Part shown: positions 1 through 11,907 of the stretch, piece by piece | How the letters are laid out: every line of letters begins with the position of its first letter | Position numbering within the stretch: position 1 is the first letter of the stretch | Origin: Paramecium octaurelia | Taxonomy: Eukaryota; Ciliophora; Oligohymenophorea; Peniculida; Parameciidae | Assembly: GCA_905182995.1 (NCBI GenBank) | Contig: CAJJDP010000056.1 | Span: 206,919-270,918 of the forward strand | Direction of reading: 5' to 3' | Length of the DNA: 64,000 nt | Program-made: the position numbers and the translations under genes | Notes under the pieces: model-generated | Database searches by the model: none | Told to the model about the DNA's origin: nothing | The model's input: the letters and a program-made list of their open reading frames with translations, nothing else

Positions 1-2599
1 ATGCAGGAAAGATAGTTTTTGGTTAACCTTAAACTGTTAAATTTGTAGATGAACCAGATAAACCAATTGAATCAATGTAGGAATATAGCATAGGATTTTG
101 GTGCAGGTTTTTATAAGCATGGCCTGAAAGATTGTATAAGTTATAATAGGAAATGTAATTAGTTAGATTAACCTCAAATGAATAGATAGAGGTTGGTAAA
201 GTAGCAATGGGAGATAGGATATTGGCTTCTCATGTTATTTAAGGTCAGTATCAATTTTCTACTTATGATTTGAATGATGATGCACCTAATGAACTAAGAA
301 CTATACCATATTCTAAATTAGAAGGATAATGGAATTATATCTACATGGGTTATTAGAGAGTGAGCTAATTAGCTTCATATTTTGTTTATGATGGAAAAGA
401 GATTCAGTAGGTTAAAAACTAAGATTTATTACACAAGCCTATGGGAGACTTCGTTATTTTACATTTAGGAGGTGAACCAGATATCCCAGGATTTTAAGGA
501 CTAATGTGCAAGATATCAGTAAATTTCGGAGTTGGATCATTCTTTGGTTTGGTAGAAGATGTAAAGAAAACAATTGATAATTCATTTGCCCTTGATTAAT
601 AATTGACTGTGGAATTTATTCATAAGGAAAAGCATGGTTAATAAGAATTAATTGGCAAATAGGAAACAGTTGCCGATGATGTCGGAGGAGCTGAATTGAG
701 AGGGGATACTTGGTCATAGGTTGGTGAATATTCAATCAGTGGATGGCTCAAAATTGCTGAACTTAAAGGATAAAATGCCAACGATTGTTAAATCTTATTT
801 AGAGTTACTAATAATGATAAGGAGCATTTGAATGACAAAAGATTTTAAGGTGATAGGACTCTTTATGCCTCTATTTGTGTGGATTCCATTAAGTTATCCA
901 CTTACACCATACACGGATTGAAAGATTGGAATGAAGCCAAGTTCTTGGAAGAAAAGGTGGATCTTGGTCATAATAAGAAGGCATGGATATATATTTATAT
1001 GGGATACAATGAAGATATATCAGAGGTTCACGCATTGCTACATTTATTCGATCAAGACAAGCCCCTTATTTTCAAAGGAGTTTAACATTATGTACCACAT
1101 TATACAGGGATCTATGTAGCCAAAGATCCATTCACTAAAAGATTCTAAGGTGATCTATAAAAGTGGGTAGCCTAATATGGTTCAGGTGCTTTCATTAGTA
1201 TTTAAAAGAGAGGTTATGAAGATATGTTGACAAATTATAGAGCTTTGGCAACTAACTAGAAATATATGTGGTTTTCTAAAGAAGAAGGTGTAATAGAAAC
1301 AGAAAAAGCTATAACATAAGTCTTTACTACTGAAGTTGAATCTGTTGATGAATATTCTATAGGTGTTTGGACCAGATGGTTAATTTCCTTCCCAACTACC
1401 CTTACTGAAAGATATGAAAGACATAATATTTTCAGGTTCTCTTCTAATAAAGAGGATTAGGACAAAAGCGAATTGGGGGACAGAGTATTGGCGGTATTTT
1501 TAACTCTTGGAAATTATGAATTTAGCACTTATGATGTTCTCAAACCATCTAATGCAGTTGATGCCAAACTACCATATAACGAATTAGAAGGTGCTTGGAC
1601 ATATATTTATGCAACTTACAAAACAGGATAATTCTATGGAATGGTGTTGTTTAGAGAATAGTAAAAAGCCTAACATATTGAATTATAAGTCCAACATAAG
1701 GCTTTAACTGGCTATTCCAAGTTTGTTTTAGGAGCTAAAGAGTTTGGATTCAGAGGATTTCATGGATGGTTATTTGATCCTAGAATCTTCCTGGGTTAAG
1801 GATCATTCATTAATGAAGGTTAGAAAGTTGTTGACATGGTACTCAAACTGCATCGTAAATTACCTGTCCAACCTCTTGATGCTGAAGATTTTAAGTGGCC
1901 TGTCTAATTAATAGACACGACTCTTGAAGATGAAATCAACAACAAAAAAGATAAATTTTCATTTGTATTTAATGATAAACCAGGTTTGGTTGAATACTCA
2001 TATGGATTCTGGATGCAAAATGCTGTCCTAACACCTGAATTAAAAGATGAATACAGAGGCCTTGTAAGATTATCAACAAATAACGAAGGCTCTGATGAAA
2101 GATATATTGGTGATAGAACTCTTGCTTTTTTTACAAAGACTGATGAGATAGTGGCTAGTACTTATACAATTAAAGATCCTACTTTTGAACCAGTTACGCA
2201 TACATTCAAACTCATACCTTATTAATGGTCTTTTGTTTATTTCGGTTATATTCCTGGAAGGGCAAGAGCCTATATTTTGGGAATTAAGGGACCTGAAGAA
2301 TAAATATTGAATGTAAAACATGCCATTCCAAATGCTTTCTATCTTAATTTAATTAAAGATTAATCCCATCCTTTATTTTTTGTAAATAATTTATTTAATT
2401 TTAGGGAAAATTCTATGGATTTAAACTATTATTTGGATAAGGCAGCTATCTGGCCAATCCTTAAGAAATTATAGAAAAATGGCCTTATGATCCCAAAGCA
2501 TTGCCACCTCCTCCAAAATAAGATGAAAAAATCCTGTCATTAAATTCAGCCAAAGTAGATAGGGCATAAAATAAGGATCATGAAAAATTTGAAGAATGA
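1..2599 (+). CDS. LamG/concanavalin A-like repeat protein, 5' partial
   Basis: The reading frame starting at base 3 stays open from the window edge to TGA at 2597-2599 under the ciliate code, so the N-terminus lies outside the window. A 23-nt intron (2382-2404, GTA...TAG) sits between codons near the 3' end; without it the frame is lost. The protein (about 850 residues seen) repeats a module at least four times. Each module begins with a variant of EYSIGFW or EYSISGW and later has a GDR(I/T)LA and a W(N/T)YIY-type strand. This is the pattern of jelly-roll sugar- or protein-binding LamG/concanavalin A-like domains, probably extracellular. The tail is short, polar and proline-rich (LPPPPK). The fold assignment is inferred from the repeat pattern only; no ligand can be named. 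Confidence 0.7.
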
Positions 2600-2639
2600 T
2601 TTGTTTTAAACTCAAATTTAAATACAATTTATCATATTA

Positions 2640-3641
2640 TCAATTTTACTTTGAAATTTTAGTCTTGCCACGTTCTGTGATTGTTTATTTTTCATTAAAA
2701 AACAATTACAACAATGTTATTAAGCTTATTCCAAAATAACTGCTAGCAAGTACTATTCCAAAAGGTGATCGAGTTAATATTATTAATAATTTGATTGAAA
2801 ATTCAATTAATTTTATTTCCTTTTTTAAACTTCTTCTATTATTAGGATCATCAAGTTCATTTGCATGGTTTTTTTGGAGATCTTTTTATATCTCTTTTAC
2901 TTCTGATTCAATAATTTTCAAACTTTCATCAGATAGTTTCTTAAACCCATCTATAGCCTTTAAAGTATTTTTTGGGTTTTCGTTATTTGCTATTTCAATT
3001 TAATTATCTCCAATTTTTAACATAATTCCAGCAATTGCTGCTAAGCTTTTAATTGCTTTAAATCTGATTAAAAATTCATAATTTTTACTGAGAGCTCCAT
3101 TAATTTACTCACCTTTATATAAAACTTATAATCCAATTATTTGAAAACTTATTTCTATTATGTAAGCAGTTCTCATCCCAACTTTTTCATAAATGTCGAG
3201 ATTTTCAATAACTAATTTATTTCCAAAATATACATCAAAAATTCGAGCATTACTTTCTGAATATTGTAGCTAGTTTTATCATAAGAAATACTTCAGCAAA
3301 ATACAGTGTCAACATATAATTTTAAGTTTCTGGTGAATCCTTGTTTAACGGAAGTTTGTAAAAAAAATTTAAACCTTATCTTTGAGTCGTATACAATTCT
3401 TAATCAAGAGTCTATATTACTTTTACAGACTCCTGCTCATCATAATAATCAACGAATTCTGAAGAACCTTAAAAAAATTAGTCCTTTTTAAACAAATATT
3501 GATAAAATTTACATTCTTGTAATTAATGCCATTAAAAGAACGATATTTCATATAATTTCCACAATCTATAGAGTGTACAATGTTTACTTAAGATTATTTT
3601 TTCATCATTGAGACAGGGAGCAAAATCAATATTAAAATCAT
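2640..3641 (-). CDS. malectin-domain membrane protein
   Basis: Minus-strand gene of 316 aa once two introns are removed: 3484-3512 (29 nt, ending AAG) and 3270-3291 (22 nt, ending TAG); the spliced length is an exact multiple of three. The start ATG at 3641 gives a hydrophobic N-terminus (MILILILLPVS) that reads as a signal peptide. The next about 150 residues carry malectin landmarks in order: IDCGN, ELYTTQR, YMLTLYFAE, RIFDVYFG and NLDIY. Malectin domains bind carbohydrate, typically in the ER lumen or outside the cell. After a charged helical segment there is a hydrophobic stretch near the C-terminus (about residues 265-300) that looks like a membrane anchor, followed by a short basic tail. 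It is convergent with the preceding gene, 40 nt away. Confidence 0.8.
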
Positions 3642-3764
3642 AAAACAATTAATATTTTGCTAAAAGGAAATGTTTTTTAGTGTTGATGAAGTGTTTAGTA
3701 AGTGAGATAAGAATATGTTAAAAAAACTATTTTTTAAATAAATTTAATACATAGAATAACAATA

Positions 3765-5079
3765 ATGAATAACAATGGCTTTATTGTGTATATAATTGGT
3801 ACTACAGCGTCTGGAAAGACAAACTTATCTTTGAATTTAGGTCTTAATAATTATGAGATAATATCTTGCGATTCTATGTAAGTTTAAAAAGATGCAGATA
3901 TAATGGCTGCAAAAGCTACAGTTATAGAATAGACAATAAAAAAGCATCATGGAATCGATATATTAGATTTAGAATCTGAAAGTTTTAATCGTAAATAATG
4001 GAGAGATGGTAAGAAACATTATAAGCCCTATTTTAGTGACTATTAAAAAAATTGAAGAGTTATAATCTAAAGGAAAAATTCCAGTTTTGGTAGGAAGCAT
4101 TCATTATTATATTGAATTAATATTATTTAATTAAGGCGAAGAAAACCAATCACTATAAGAAGCTGAACTAATGTTAGATGGCAAAGAGCCTTTTGAATAT
4201 TTAAAAGAAATTGATCAATTTGGAGCTGAAAAATTTCATCCGAATGATCGTAGAAGGATTTTAAATTCAACTAAATCCATCCAAAATAAAGGATAATAAT
4301 CATCTTAATAAATAGATCATCATTCATAATAATGTAAATTAAGAAGTATTAACTTCCTCATCCTTTGGCCAAAATGGAGGAAAAATGTAGATTTATAGAT
4401 TAAAGTTGCTGAAAGAATAAATGAGATGCTTGAATAAGGGGGGATTGAAGAAATATTAAGGATATTCTAAAGGTTAGAGAACAAATCAAATAAAGTGGAA
4501 GCACTACAAAGAATTGGATACCAATAATTCTAAAAAGTTTATCAGTATTATAAAGAATAAGGATTTTAATACCCAAACGTAGATTAAAAATTTTAAGAGC
4601 TATTATAAGAGGGGGCTGATTATTTAATCAAAGATACTATGTTAAAAACAAAGAAATAACTTTAATGGATTAAAAATAGAATTCTTTGTAATCCAAAAAT
4701 TGATATTATTGCAAATAGATTATTTTTATTAGAATTTTCAACAGCAGAAACTTTTCAAGAGCAGGTAATTCTACCTGCCTAAAAAATATATAGCTTGTTT
4801 TGTGAACTATTCCATGATCATAAATTAGGGGATGAATAATTTAAAATTGTCTAATACAATTTAGAAAATATTAAAATAATAACTCCTGAAATGATTGCAA
4901 AGTATAAATAAACACAATAATTAAAATCAAGAGCTAATTGGAAAAAACAAGTTTGTGAATTATGCAATTAATCAATGAGTGGGCTATTTGAAATAGAATA
5001 GCATTTTAAATCTCGTGCTCATAATATTAATGTTTTGAAAGATGAACAATTGTAAATGAAAAAATAAAAAATAGATTGA
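3765..5079 (+). CDS. TRIT1: tRNA dimethylallyltransferase (isopentenyltransferase)
   Basis: Encodes 428 aa after removal of a 28-nt intron (4009-4036). The N-terminus has the P-loop GTTASGKT (about residues 12-19), followed by the conserved ISCDSMQVQKD that binds tRNA and DMAPP in MiaA/Mod5/TRIT1. A central stretch (VALQRIGYQQ-type, here VEALQRIGYQQF) matches the family's catalytic core. The C-terminus carries a C2H2 matrin-type zinc finger (CELC...H...H), which is typical of eukaryotic members. The enzyme adds an isopentenyl group to A37 of tRNAs reading UNN codons, in cytosol, mitochondria or nucleus. An exact copy lacking the first 11 codons follows at 5106 across an N; I take the present copy as the gene. 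The start was chosen as the first ATG after the TGA-containing upstream region. Confidence 0.92.
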
Positions 5080-6412
5080 ATTTCTTAAGATTTTGTTTTG
5101 TAATNGGTACTACAGCGTCTGGAAAGACAAACTTATCTTTGAATTTAGGTCTTAATAATTATGAGATAATATCTTGCGATTCTATGTAAGTTTAAAAAGA
5201 TGCAGATATAATGGCTGCAAAAGCTACAGTTATAGAATAGACAATAAAAAAGCATCATGGAATCGATATATTAGATTTAGAATCTGAAAGTTTTAATCGT
5301 AAATAATGGAGAGATGGTAAGAAACATTATAAGCCCTATTTTAGTGACTATTAAAAAAATTGAAGAGTTATAATCTAAAGGAAAAATTCCAGTTTTGGTA
5401 GGAAGCATTCATTATTATATTGAATTAATATTATTTAATTAAGGCGAAGAAAACCAATCACTATAAGAAGCTGAACTAATGTTAGATGGCAAAGAGCCTT
5501 TTGAATATTTAAAAGAAATTGATCAATTTGGAGCTGAAAAATTTCATCCGAATGATCGTAGAAGGATTTTAAATTCAACTAAATCCATCCAAAATAAAGG
5601 ATAATAATCATCTTAATAAATAGATCATCATTCATAATAATGTAAATTAAGAAGTATTAACTTCCTCATCCTTTGGCCAAAATGGAGGAAAAATGTAGAT
5701 TTATAGATTAAAGTTGCTGAAAGAATAAATGAGATGCTTGAATAAGGGGGGATTGAAGAAATATTAAGGATATTCTAAAGGTTAGAGAACAAATCAAATA
5801 AAGTGGAAGCACTACAAAGAATTGGATACCAATAATTCTAAAAAGTTTATCAGTATTATAAAGAATAAGGATTTTAATACCCAAACGTAGATTAAAAATT
5901 TTAAGAGCTATTATAAGAGGGGGCTGATTATTTAATCAAAGATACTATGTTAAAAACAAAGAAATAACTTTAATGGATTAAAAATAGAATTCTTTGTAAT
6001 CCAAAAATTGATATTATTGCAAATAGATTATTTTTATTAGAATTTTCAACAGCAGAAACTTTTCAAGAGCAGGTAATTCTACCTGCCTAAAAAATATATA
6101 GCTTGTTTTGTGAACTATTCCATGATCATAAATTAGGGGATGAATAATTTAAAATTGTCTAATACAATTTAGAAAATATTAAAATAATAACTCCTGAAAT
6201 GATTGCAAAGTATAAATAAACACAATAATTAAAATCAAGAGCTAATTGGAAAAAACAAGTTTGTGAATTATGCAATTAATCAATGAGTGGGCTATTTGAA
6301 ATAGAATAGCATTTTAAATCTCGTGCTCATAATATTAATGTTTTGAAAGATGAACAATTGTAAATGAAAAAATAAAAAATAGATTGAATTTCTTAAGATT
6401 TTGTTTTGTAAT
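3798..6412. repeat. exact 1307-nt direct duplication around a single N
   Basis: Bases 3798-5104 are repeated at 5106-6412 with offset 1308 and no difference that I could see, and the one base between them is an N (5105). The first copy breaks off in the TRIT1 3' flank exactly where the second copy continues into unique sequence. This is what an unmerged overlap between two contig ends looks like. Confidence 0.9.
5106..6387 (+). CDS. TRIT1: second, 5'-truncated copy of TRIT1 (assembly overlap)
   Basis: Identical to the TRIT1 coding sequence from the middle of its 12th codon to the stop (TGA 6385-6387), including the 28-nt intron. It lacks the start codon because the copy begins immediately after the N at 5105. 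I read it as the same locus seen in the next contig, not as a paralogue: a real duplicate would normally show at least synonymous differences. Confidence 0.7.
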
Positions 6413-6490
6413 AAATTATAAATAAATCCTAATCGTTTAGAATGTTTCTGGTTTCAATAAAATTTTGTTTTTATTAATGTAGGAGGAAAG

Positions 6491-6962
6491 ATGCTAAATT
6501 TAATAAGTAAGATATTCTTCTTTTTTCTTCAATCAATTTTACATTCTTAAGATTTATAAACTCATTTTTTTGCAAAAGATAAAGTTCTTAAAAAACCAAA
6601 CTTAAAGAAAAAATTGTTTTCCAAATATACAATTAGTTAAATAAATGAAGTTAAAAATGTAAATGACTTTTTGGAATGGTTCTCGCATTGTTGTTAAATC
6701 AATTGATGAAGCTTTAAGAAATAACTCAGAGATTTAACCTATTTAATATCAAAGAGGCTATTTATTGTCCCTCGCCATTAATCAAAGAGCTACAATTAAT
6801 CACGAGAACTACTAGAGATGGTGTATATAAGAGTTCTAGATGAGTTAGAAAATAAAATAATTTATTATTAATGTACCCTAAATTAAACCGAATCCTTTAT
6901 TCTTAGGGTAATATGACCACAAGTGCTACATAGTCCCCATCTTAAAACATAAATTATAATGA
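6491..6962 (+). CDS. small hypothetical protein, model unresolved
   Basis: Two plausible reading frames overlap here. One starts at ATG 6491 with a very hydrophobic N-terminus (MLNLISKIFFFFLQ) and closes at a TGA near 6700. The other starts at ATG 6645 and runs 105 codons to TGA 6960-6962. Both have coding-like composition (Lys, Gln, Leu), so the gene probably joins pieces of both through an intron or contains an indel. I do not recognise a family. The end overlaps the start of the next gene by four bases if that gene begins at its first ATG. Confidence 0.3.
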
Positions 6963-7783
6963 TGTCGGGTAAGAGTGCAATCAATAGTATCAGAGAGCTA
7001 CTGGATATGAAACTGAATTAAGTTCGTAAAATAAACCGATAGCAAGGTGATAACATTAAATTGCTTAAGTCTCGACTAAATCATATTCAACATTAGGATA
7101 TAATTTGCTAAAAGAATATTTCTAGAACAAGTAATGAAATATAATCAATTATCTCTACAAAATCTAGAGTCAATGAAGACTAATTGAGGAAGGTACATAT
7201 CTAATAACTAATTGATTTGAATAGTAATTCCTAGAAGAGATTAAATAAAAGAAAATTGAAGAATATTCATAAAGGGCCTATATATCAAAAATGGAGAGAT
7301 TAAAAAGGAGCAAACATGTTGAAAACTGTAAGTCTATGATTATATGAAAAGAAAAATAATTATATTCTGAGACTTATTCTTTCTAAAACAAGGAATATAA
7401 AGCGAATCTCTCTTAAGCAAAATTATAAACTTGGAATGAGATATATGGCACTAATTGTAAATCTCACAAACTAATCAGATAAGCTCATCTAAAACATCAA
7501 TAGGATAAAATTATTTCATTACAGCTGGTAATATATTCCTCGATTCTAGAAATAATAAGAAGGATAATATAATTATAAGTAGAAGATAATACAAGAAGCA
7601 TAGTAATTTAAAGAAAGATAATTGAGAATCACAGAATTGGAAGAAGCAGAGGAATAATACCTAATGAAACTAAAAGTAACTCAGAGTAAAAACCGATCTA
7701 TGAGTGCTAAAAAGGAAGAAATAAAGAGAATGCCTGCTGAGAAAATAGCGATTAGCAAAAACAATCTCTTTAGAATAAATTGA
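6959..7783 (+). CDS. hypothetical basic coiled-coil protein
   Basis: Encodes 266 aa after removing a 24-nt intron (7328-7351) that begins GTAAGT and ends AAG. The intron is a multiple of three but contains an in-frame TGA, so splicing is required. The start is the first of two adjacent ATGs (6959/6962). The protein is rich in Lys, Gln, Ile and Asn with a long, probably helical C-terminal part (ITELEEAEEQYLMKLK); there is no signal peptide, membrane segment or known motif. I do not recognise it. It ends 6 nt before the next start, so the two genes are tightly packed head-to-tail. Confidence 0.6.
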
Positions 7784-7789
7784 TTTTAT

Positions 7790-9662
7790 ATGGATAAAGA
7801 ATTTTAATGTTGTTAATGTTAACTTGAGTTTAATTTACAGGATAGAAGTCCTCATGTCCTCCCATCCTGCGGTCATTCAATATGTTAGTTATGTGTGAAA
7901 TAATATTTGTAATCGCAATTGTAGTTGATATGCAACGAGGACAAGTAAATGAATCACAAATTAAATTAAGCATCGAATGCCAAGTTGACAGAGATTTCAA
8001 ATTCTTCCCTATTAATCAAAGCATCATAGTCCTGTTGAGAAAAAAGCGAACTGTACAAAGATGCCATACTTATGTAACTCCAGAAGATGCAATCCCTCGA
8101 ATATCAGCAGAAGATGTAAGCGAATTTTCAGGTGACAGCCAATAAAACATTCAACTAAATAAGAGCATCTCTCAATCACATTCATGTGAAATATTGCCAG
8201 CTAAAGAAAACTAAGGAAATTTATGTCAGATTCATTCAAAACCATTAGAATTAGTTTGTTAAGAAGATGGAGAATGTATCTGTGTTAATTGTGCCTTATT
8301 TGGAAATCATAAGTTCCACAACTATAAGCCTATTGAATAATATGTGAAAGAAATGGAATAAACAATTTATGATATCACCACAATATATGAGGTTGTAAAG
8401 GAAATGAGTTCTAAAATTGAACAAAAAATTTACGCAAAAGAATTTGAAACTAAAATACTTTAATCAAAAGACTCTAAATTATAAGCAATAGATTTAAAGT
8501 TTAATGAATTATTTAATGAATTGAATTAAATAAAAGAAGAATTTAAATCTAGAGTAGAAAATAATTACAATATATAATTCGATAGTAATAAAAGAAAAAT
8601 TGAATCAGAATTTATTTAATTAAAAGATCAAGCAGATAAATGGCTTTCATAAACGGGACATCAATTAAATGATTTCATTGTTGATAAAATTTAAAATCAA
8701 AAGCTAAGAATGGATGCTAAAGAATTAGGCAATAGCAAAGAATTAGGTAATAGCAAAGAAAACGGGTCTTAATTAATTAACAAAATATAATTCTAGTTTA
8801 CTTAAATTGACACTTGTGTTAAGTTGATCGGAGAGTAATAACAATTCTTTGTACCTATCGAAAACATTAAAAACTAATTTTCTCATGAAAATAAATAATA
8901 ACTTGACTAGTTATTATTGGATAGAGAAGATAAATTAACAGATTCGGATATTATTTATTAGGATATTAAAGATGAAAAATTAACATAATCAATGTATATT
9001 TCCTAATAACCTACGCAACCAGCTTCTCCTTAATATAATGTTGGAAAAAATAATTATTTCAGCCAAACACTGACGCCAGGATAATTCTAAAGAAAAGATA
9101 GGAGCGTAACTATGCTACAAACAGAACCTTCAGAGATTTCTGCTCCAAATACTAACAGAAATAAGTTGTCTTCATCAAAGTTCGCTAAAGTCTAAAAATT
9201 TAGTAAAGACCCAAAATTACACGATAAAATAATTAATACCCTAGCCATGTTCGAAAAGTTTGAAATGATTGATTTTTCTACTCTTGGTAATAATTAGTCT
9301 ATCTTAGATGTTACTGAGCCGTTGATTTAAGCCATAGAAGAAGCACTCAAAAATAAAAAAATTGTCAAAGTATTAAAAATGAGTAAATGTAAATTAAGTG
9401 ATGATCTTTTTGCTAAACTGTTATCAGTCATTGAAGAATCTAGGTATTGAGGTTAAGTATATTTTACAGTGTTACAGCATTGCACCTATAATCCAACGCA
9501 TTAACTGAAAAAGCATTAGATTGTCTATTAAATATTGCCAAAGTCAAAAAGCATTTTGAATGCAAATAAATCTACTTGAATGGAAATATGAGCATTACAT
9601 AGGCAAAAGCCAAAAAAAAGATTGAAGAAATTAAAAAGTATGGTATATAAGTAACGATCTGA
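7790..9662 (+). CDS. RING - B-box - coiled-coil - LRR-like (TRIM-type) protein
   Basis: Encodes 606 aa with two 26-nt introns (7945-7970, ending AAG; 9444-9469, ending CAG); the spliced length is divisible by three. The N-terminal RING has CCQC, then CGHSICQLC and a final Cys pair after the first splice (NEDNIECQVDRDF). A B-box follows near residue 130 (CQIH...CQEDGECICVNC...H). Next come a predicted coiled coil, a polar Ser/Gln-rich linker, and a C-terminal stretch of LRR-like repeats (KVLKMSKCKL, ALHLQSNALT). The order is that of TRIM-type E3 ubiquitin ligases; the E3 activity and the substrate are inference. Without the first intron the RING and B-box lie in different frames. Confidence 0.8.
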
Positions 9663-10530
9663 AATACATTTATTTTATTTATTGACATTTAATTCTTTTA
9701 TTATTTTTAATAGCCTGCAACTTTAGTTTTAGTTAATATACATTTTATTGGCAAAACAATTTTTTAAGTATTAGATGAGCTAATAAGCTTAAAAATTTAT
9801 CAAATAATATGTGAAAATTTATTTAGAATTTTTTAATATGTACTTTTTAAGTTTCCAATATTACATCCATACAGTACAAAATATGTGAACAGAAAAATAT
9901 TAAGAAAATAATTTGAATATTTAATATGAATTAGTAGTGACGAATAAAATATTAGAAAATTAAAATGAATAAGCTAATAATATAAATACTTTAAAAAATG
10001 AAATGAATAATTTTATTTCAAGAAGAACCTTAAAACAATTTAATTATCATAATATTTTATGTTGAAATAATTTGAACGAATGATTGGAACTTGCTAATAA
10101 GAATAAAATAATAATGTCTTCTCAATATATAAATTATATATTTATATTGATACAATATTTAATATAAAGAGAATAGCTTCTAAAATATTCAATTTATTTA
10201 CTTAAATTTTATGTTTATATAATTGAAATTAATAAATAAAATGTCCTTCTAAATATTCAATTAAATTTGATAATATTAGTATTAAACAAAATTGAGATCA
10301 ATTAGATAATATTCACTTCTAAAATATTCAAGTCAGGTTAAATTCCTAACATGTTAACACTTTATGTAATGATAAGGCAATTATCACTTCTAAGATAATC
10401 AAATTATATCTTTAATATTTTAATATTGACACTTTATGATATAATAAAATTAATAATTAATTCTAAAATATTCAATTATAATTATACTATTTGCTTCTAA
10501 ATATTCAAAAATAATTGTAATATTTGAATG
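9663..10530. other. AT-rich intergenic region, no gene seen
   Basis: Very AT-rich sequence with frequent stops in all six frames even under the ciliate code. The right half is occupied by the diverged short tandem repeats described separately. I see no RNA gene or long reading frame. Confidence 0.6.
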
Positions 10531-10705
10531 TAATAATAAGATAATAATATCTTCCAAATTATTCAATTTTAACTCTAATATTTGTATGTAATAATAAAAT
10601 AATAGTATCTTCCAAAATATTCAATTATAATTATAATATTTGTATGGAATTATAAGACAACAAACACTTCTAATATATTCAATTATAATTTTATTGTAAA
10701 TCAAA
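10125..10705. repeat. diverged minisatellite, unit about 50-70 nt
   Basis: A core resembling cttctaaaatattcaatta recurs about ten times (near 10190, 10243, 10314, 10386, 10460, 10494, 10551, 10609 and 10668) at spacings of about 35-75 nt. Between the cores are AT-rich segments with a weaker common part (aataatatttgtatgtaata). Copies differ by point changes and length, so this is an old tandem array and not an assembly artefact. Its 3' part is duplicated by the contig overlap (repeated near 11838-11992). Confidence 0.75.
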
Positions 10706-11782
10706 TCACGAATATTCTTAAGTTATTGTAGTATTATTAAAAGTTGTTTTTTCAAATTTTTTTCCCAAATTTTTAAGGGCTAATATATGTTTTCTATTTT
10801 GAAATATACAGAAATCAAATGATATTTGAAGTAAGCTTAAGTATATAAATGGAGTAAAAGTAAGCTAGATCCGAAGTCTATTTTTTTTGAAATTTTTACC
10901 AATTTATACGCTTTAAGTTAGCACTCTATTTAATATCTTGAATTTACTATTTAACCCTATCTAGATGATTAATTTCTATTCCTAGATATGTGCATTATTT
11001 CACATTAGGAATTCAAGAATCTTGTCCTATAAATTTAATATTTAATTGGCATTATCCCAAATTTTTTTAATATGTATATTAAGCAACCACTTTTTAGATA
11101 AATTAACTAATTTTAATAAACAATCCTTGCAAAATTTTTGTTTTACAAAGAAACCATCAGCATAACCTAATATTTTCATTTCATATTTATGCCTGTTCAT
11201 TCCTTTCATCAATTAACCTATTCCAATTGCAATTTTTTACAAGTTAGTGCGTTATACAATCATATGAAACAGCTTTATCAGAAGAAATCATTTTTTATAG
11301 ATCATCTATTACTTATTTACTCAATTCATATAGAGAAAGTATAGGCAATAGTTTATATAAGACTGAATTAGATAAACAATCTAATTAATCAAAACAGTTC
11401 TTATATAAATCCGATCTGACACAAATGTTTTGGTTATTATCTTGTAAACAATTAAATATGTCTCCTTCTCTTTACTTTTATTCGTAATTAAAGTTTTTTT
11501 AAGAACTTGAAAATTCCTTTTTATCAAGTGTGGGGTCAAATTTTCTGTTTACTCCAGATTATAATTTTTTAAAGTTAGTTTTCTTCTTTTTATCCGACTT
11601 TTAGTTAATATTTATTATTTTTAAATCTAGATCTTGTATTTATGATTGTAGAAGTTTTTTGCATTCTCTTATTGCTAACTATTTATTTATTCTTTCTTCA
11701 TTTATAAGTATTGGTAACCCTAATTTAATTAAGGTATGATCAGAGATTTCGGTTCATAATATTTGAATTTAATGTTATACAT
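10621..11782 (-). CDS. copy (contig overlap) of the hypothetical at 11908-13069
   Basis: Same sequence as the minus-strand hypothetical in the next copy, shifted by 1287 nt. It should not be counted as a separate gene unless the junction is confirmed. Confidence 0.35.
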
Positions 11783-11907
11783 CTTTATTGATCAAAACTT
11801 GATTAGTTGTCAAAGTNTAATAATAAGATAATAATATCTTCCAAATTATTCAATTTTAACTCTAATATTTGTATGTAATAATAAAATAATAGTATCTTCC
11901 AAAATAT

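Noticed and set aside
2791-3003. Plus-strand hydrophobic ORF
   Set aside because: Antisense to the malectin-domain gene's helical region; the minus strand has the better protein and splice structure.
7880-7975. A frameshift between the RING and B-box parts
   Set aside because: A 26-nt GTA...AAG intron (7945-7970) restores the frame and gives a proper RING end, so no indel is needed.
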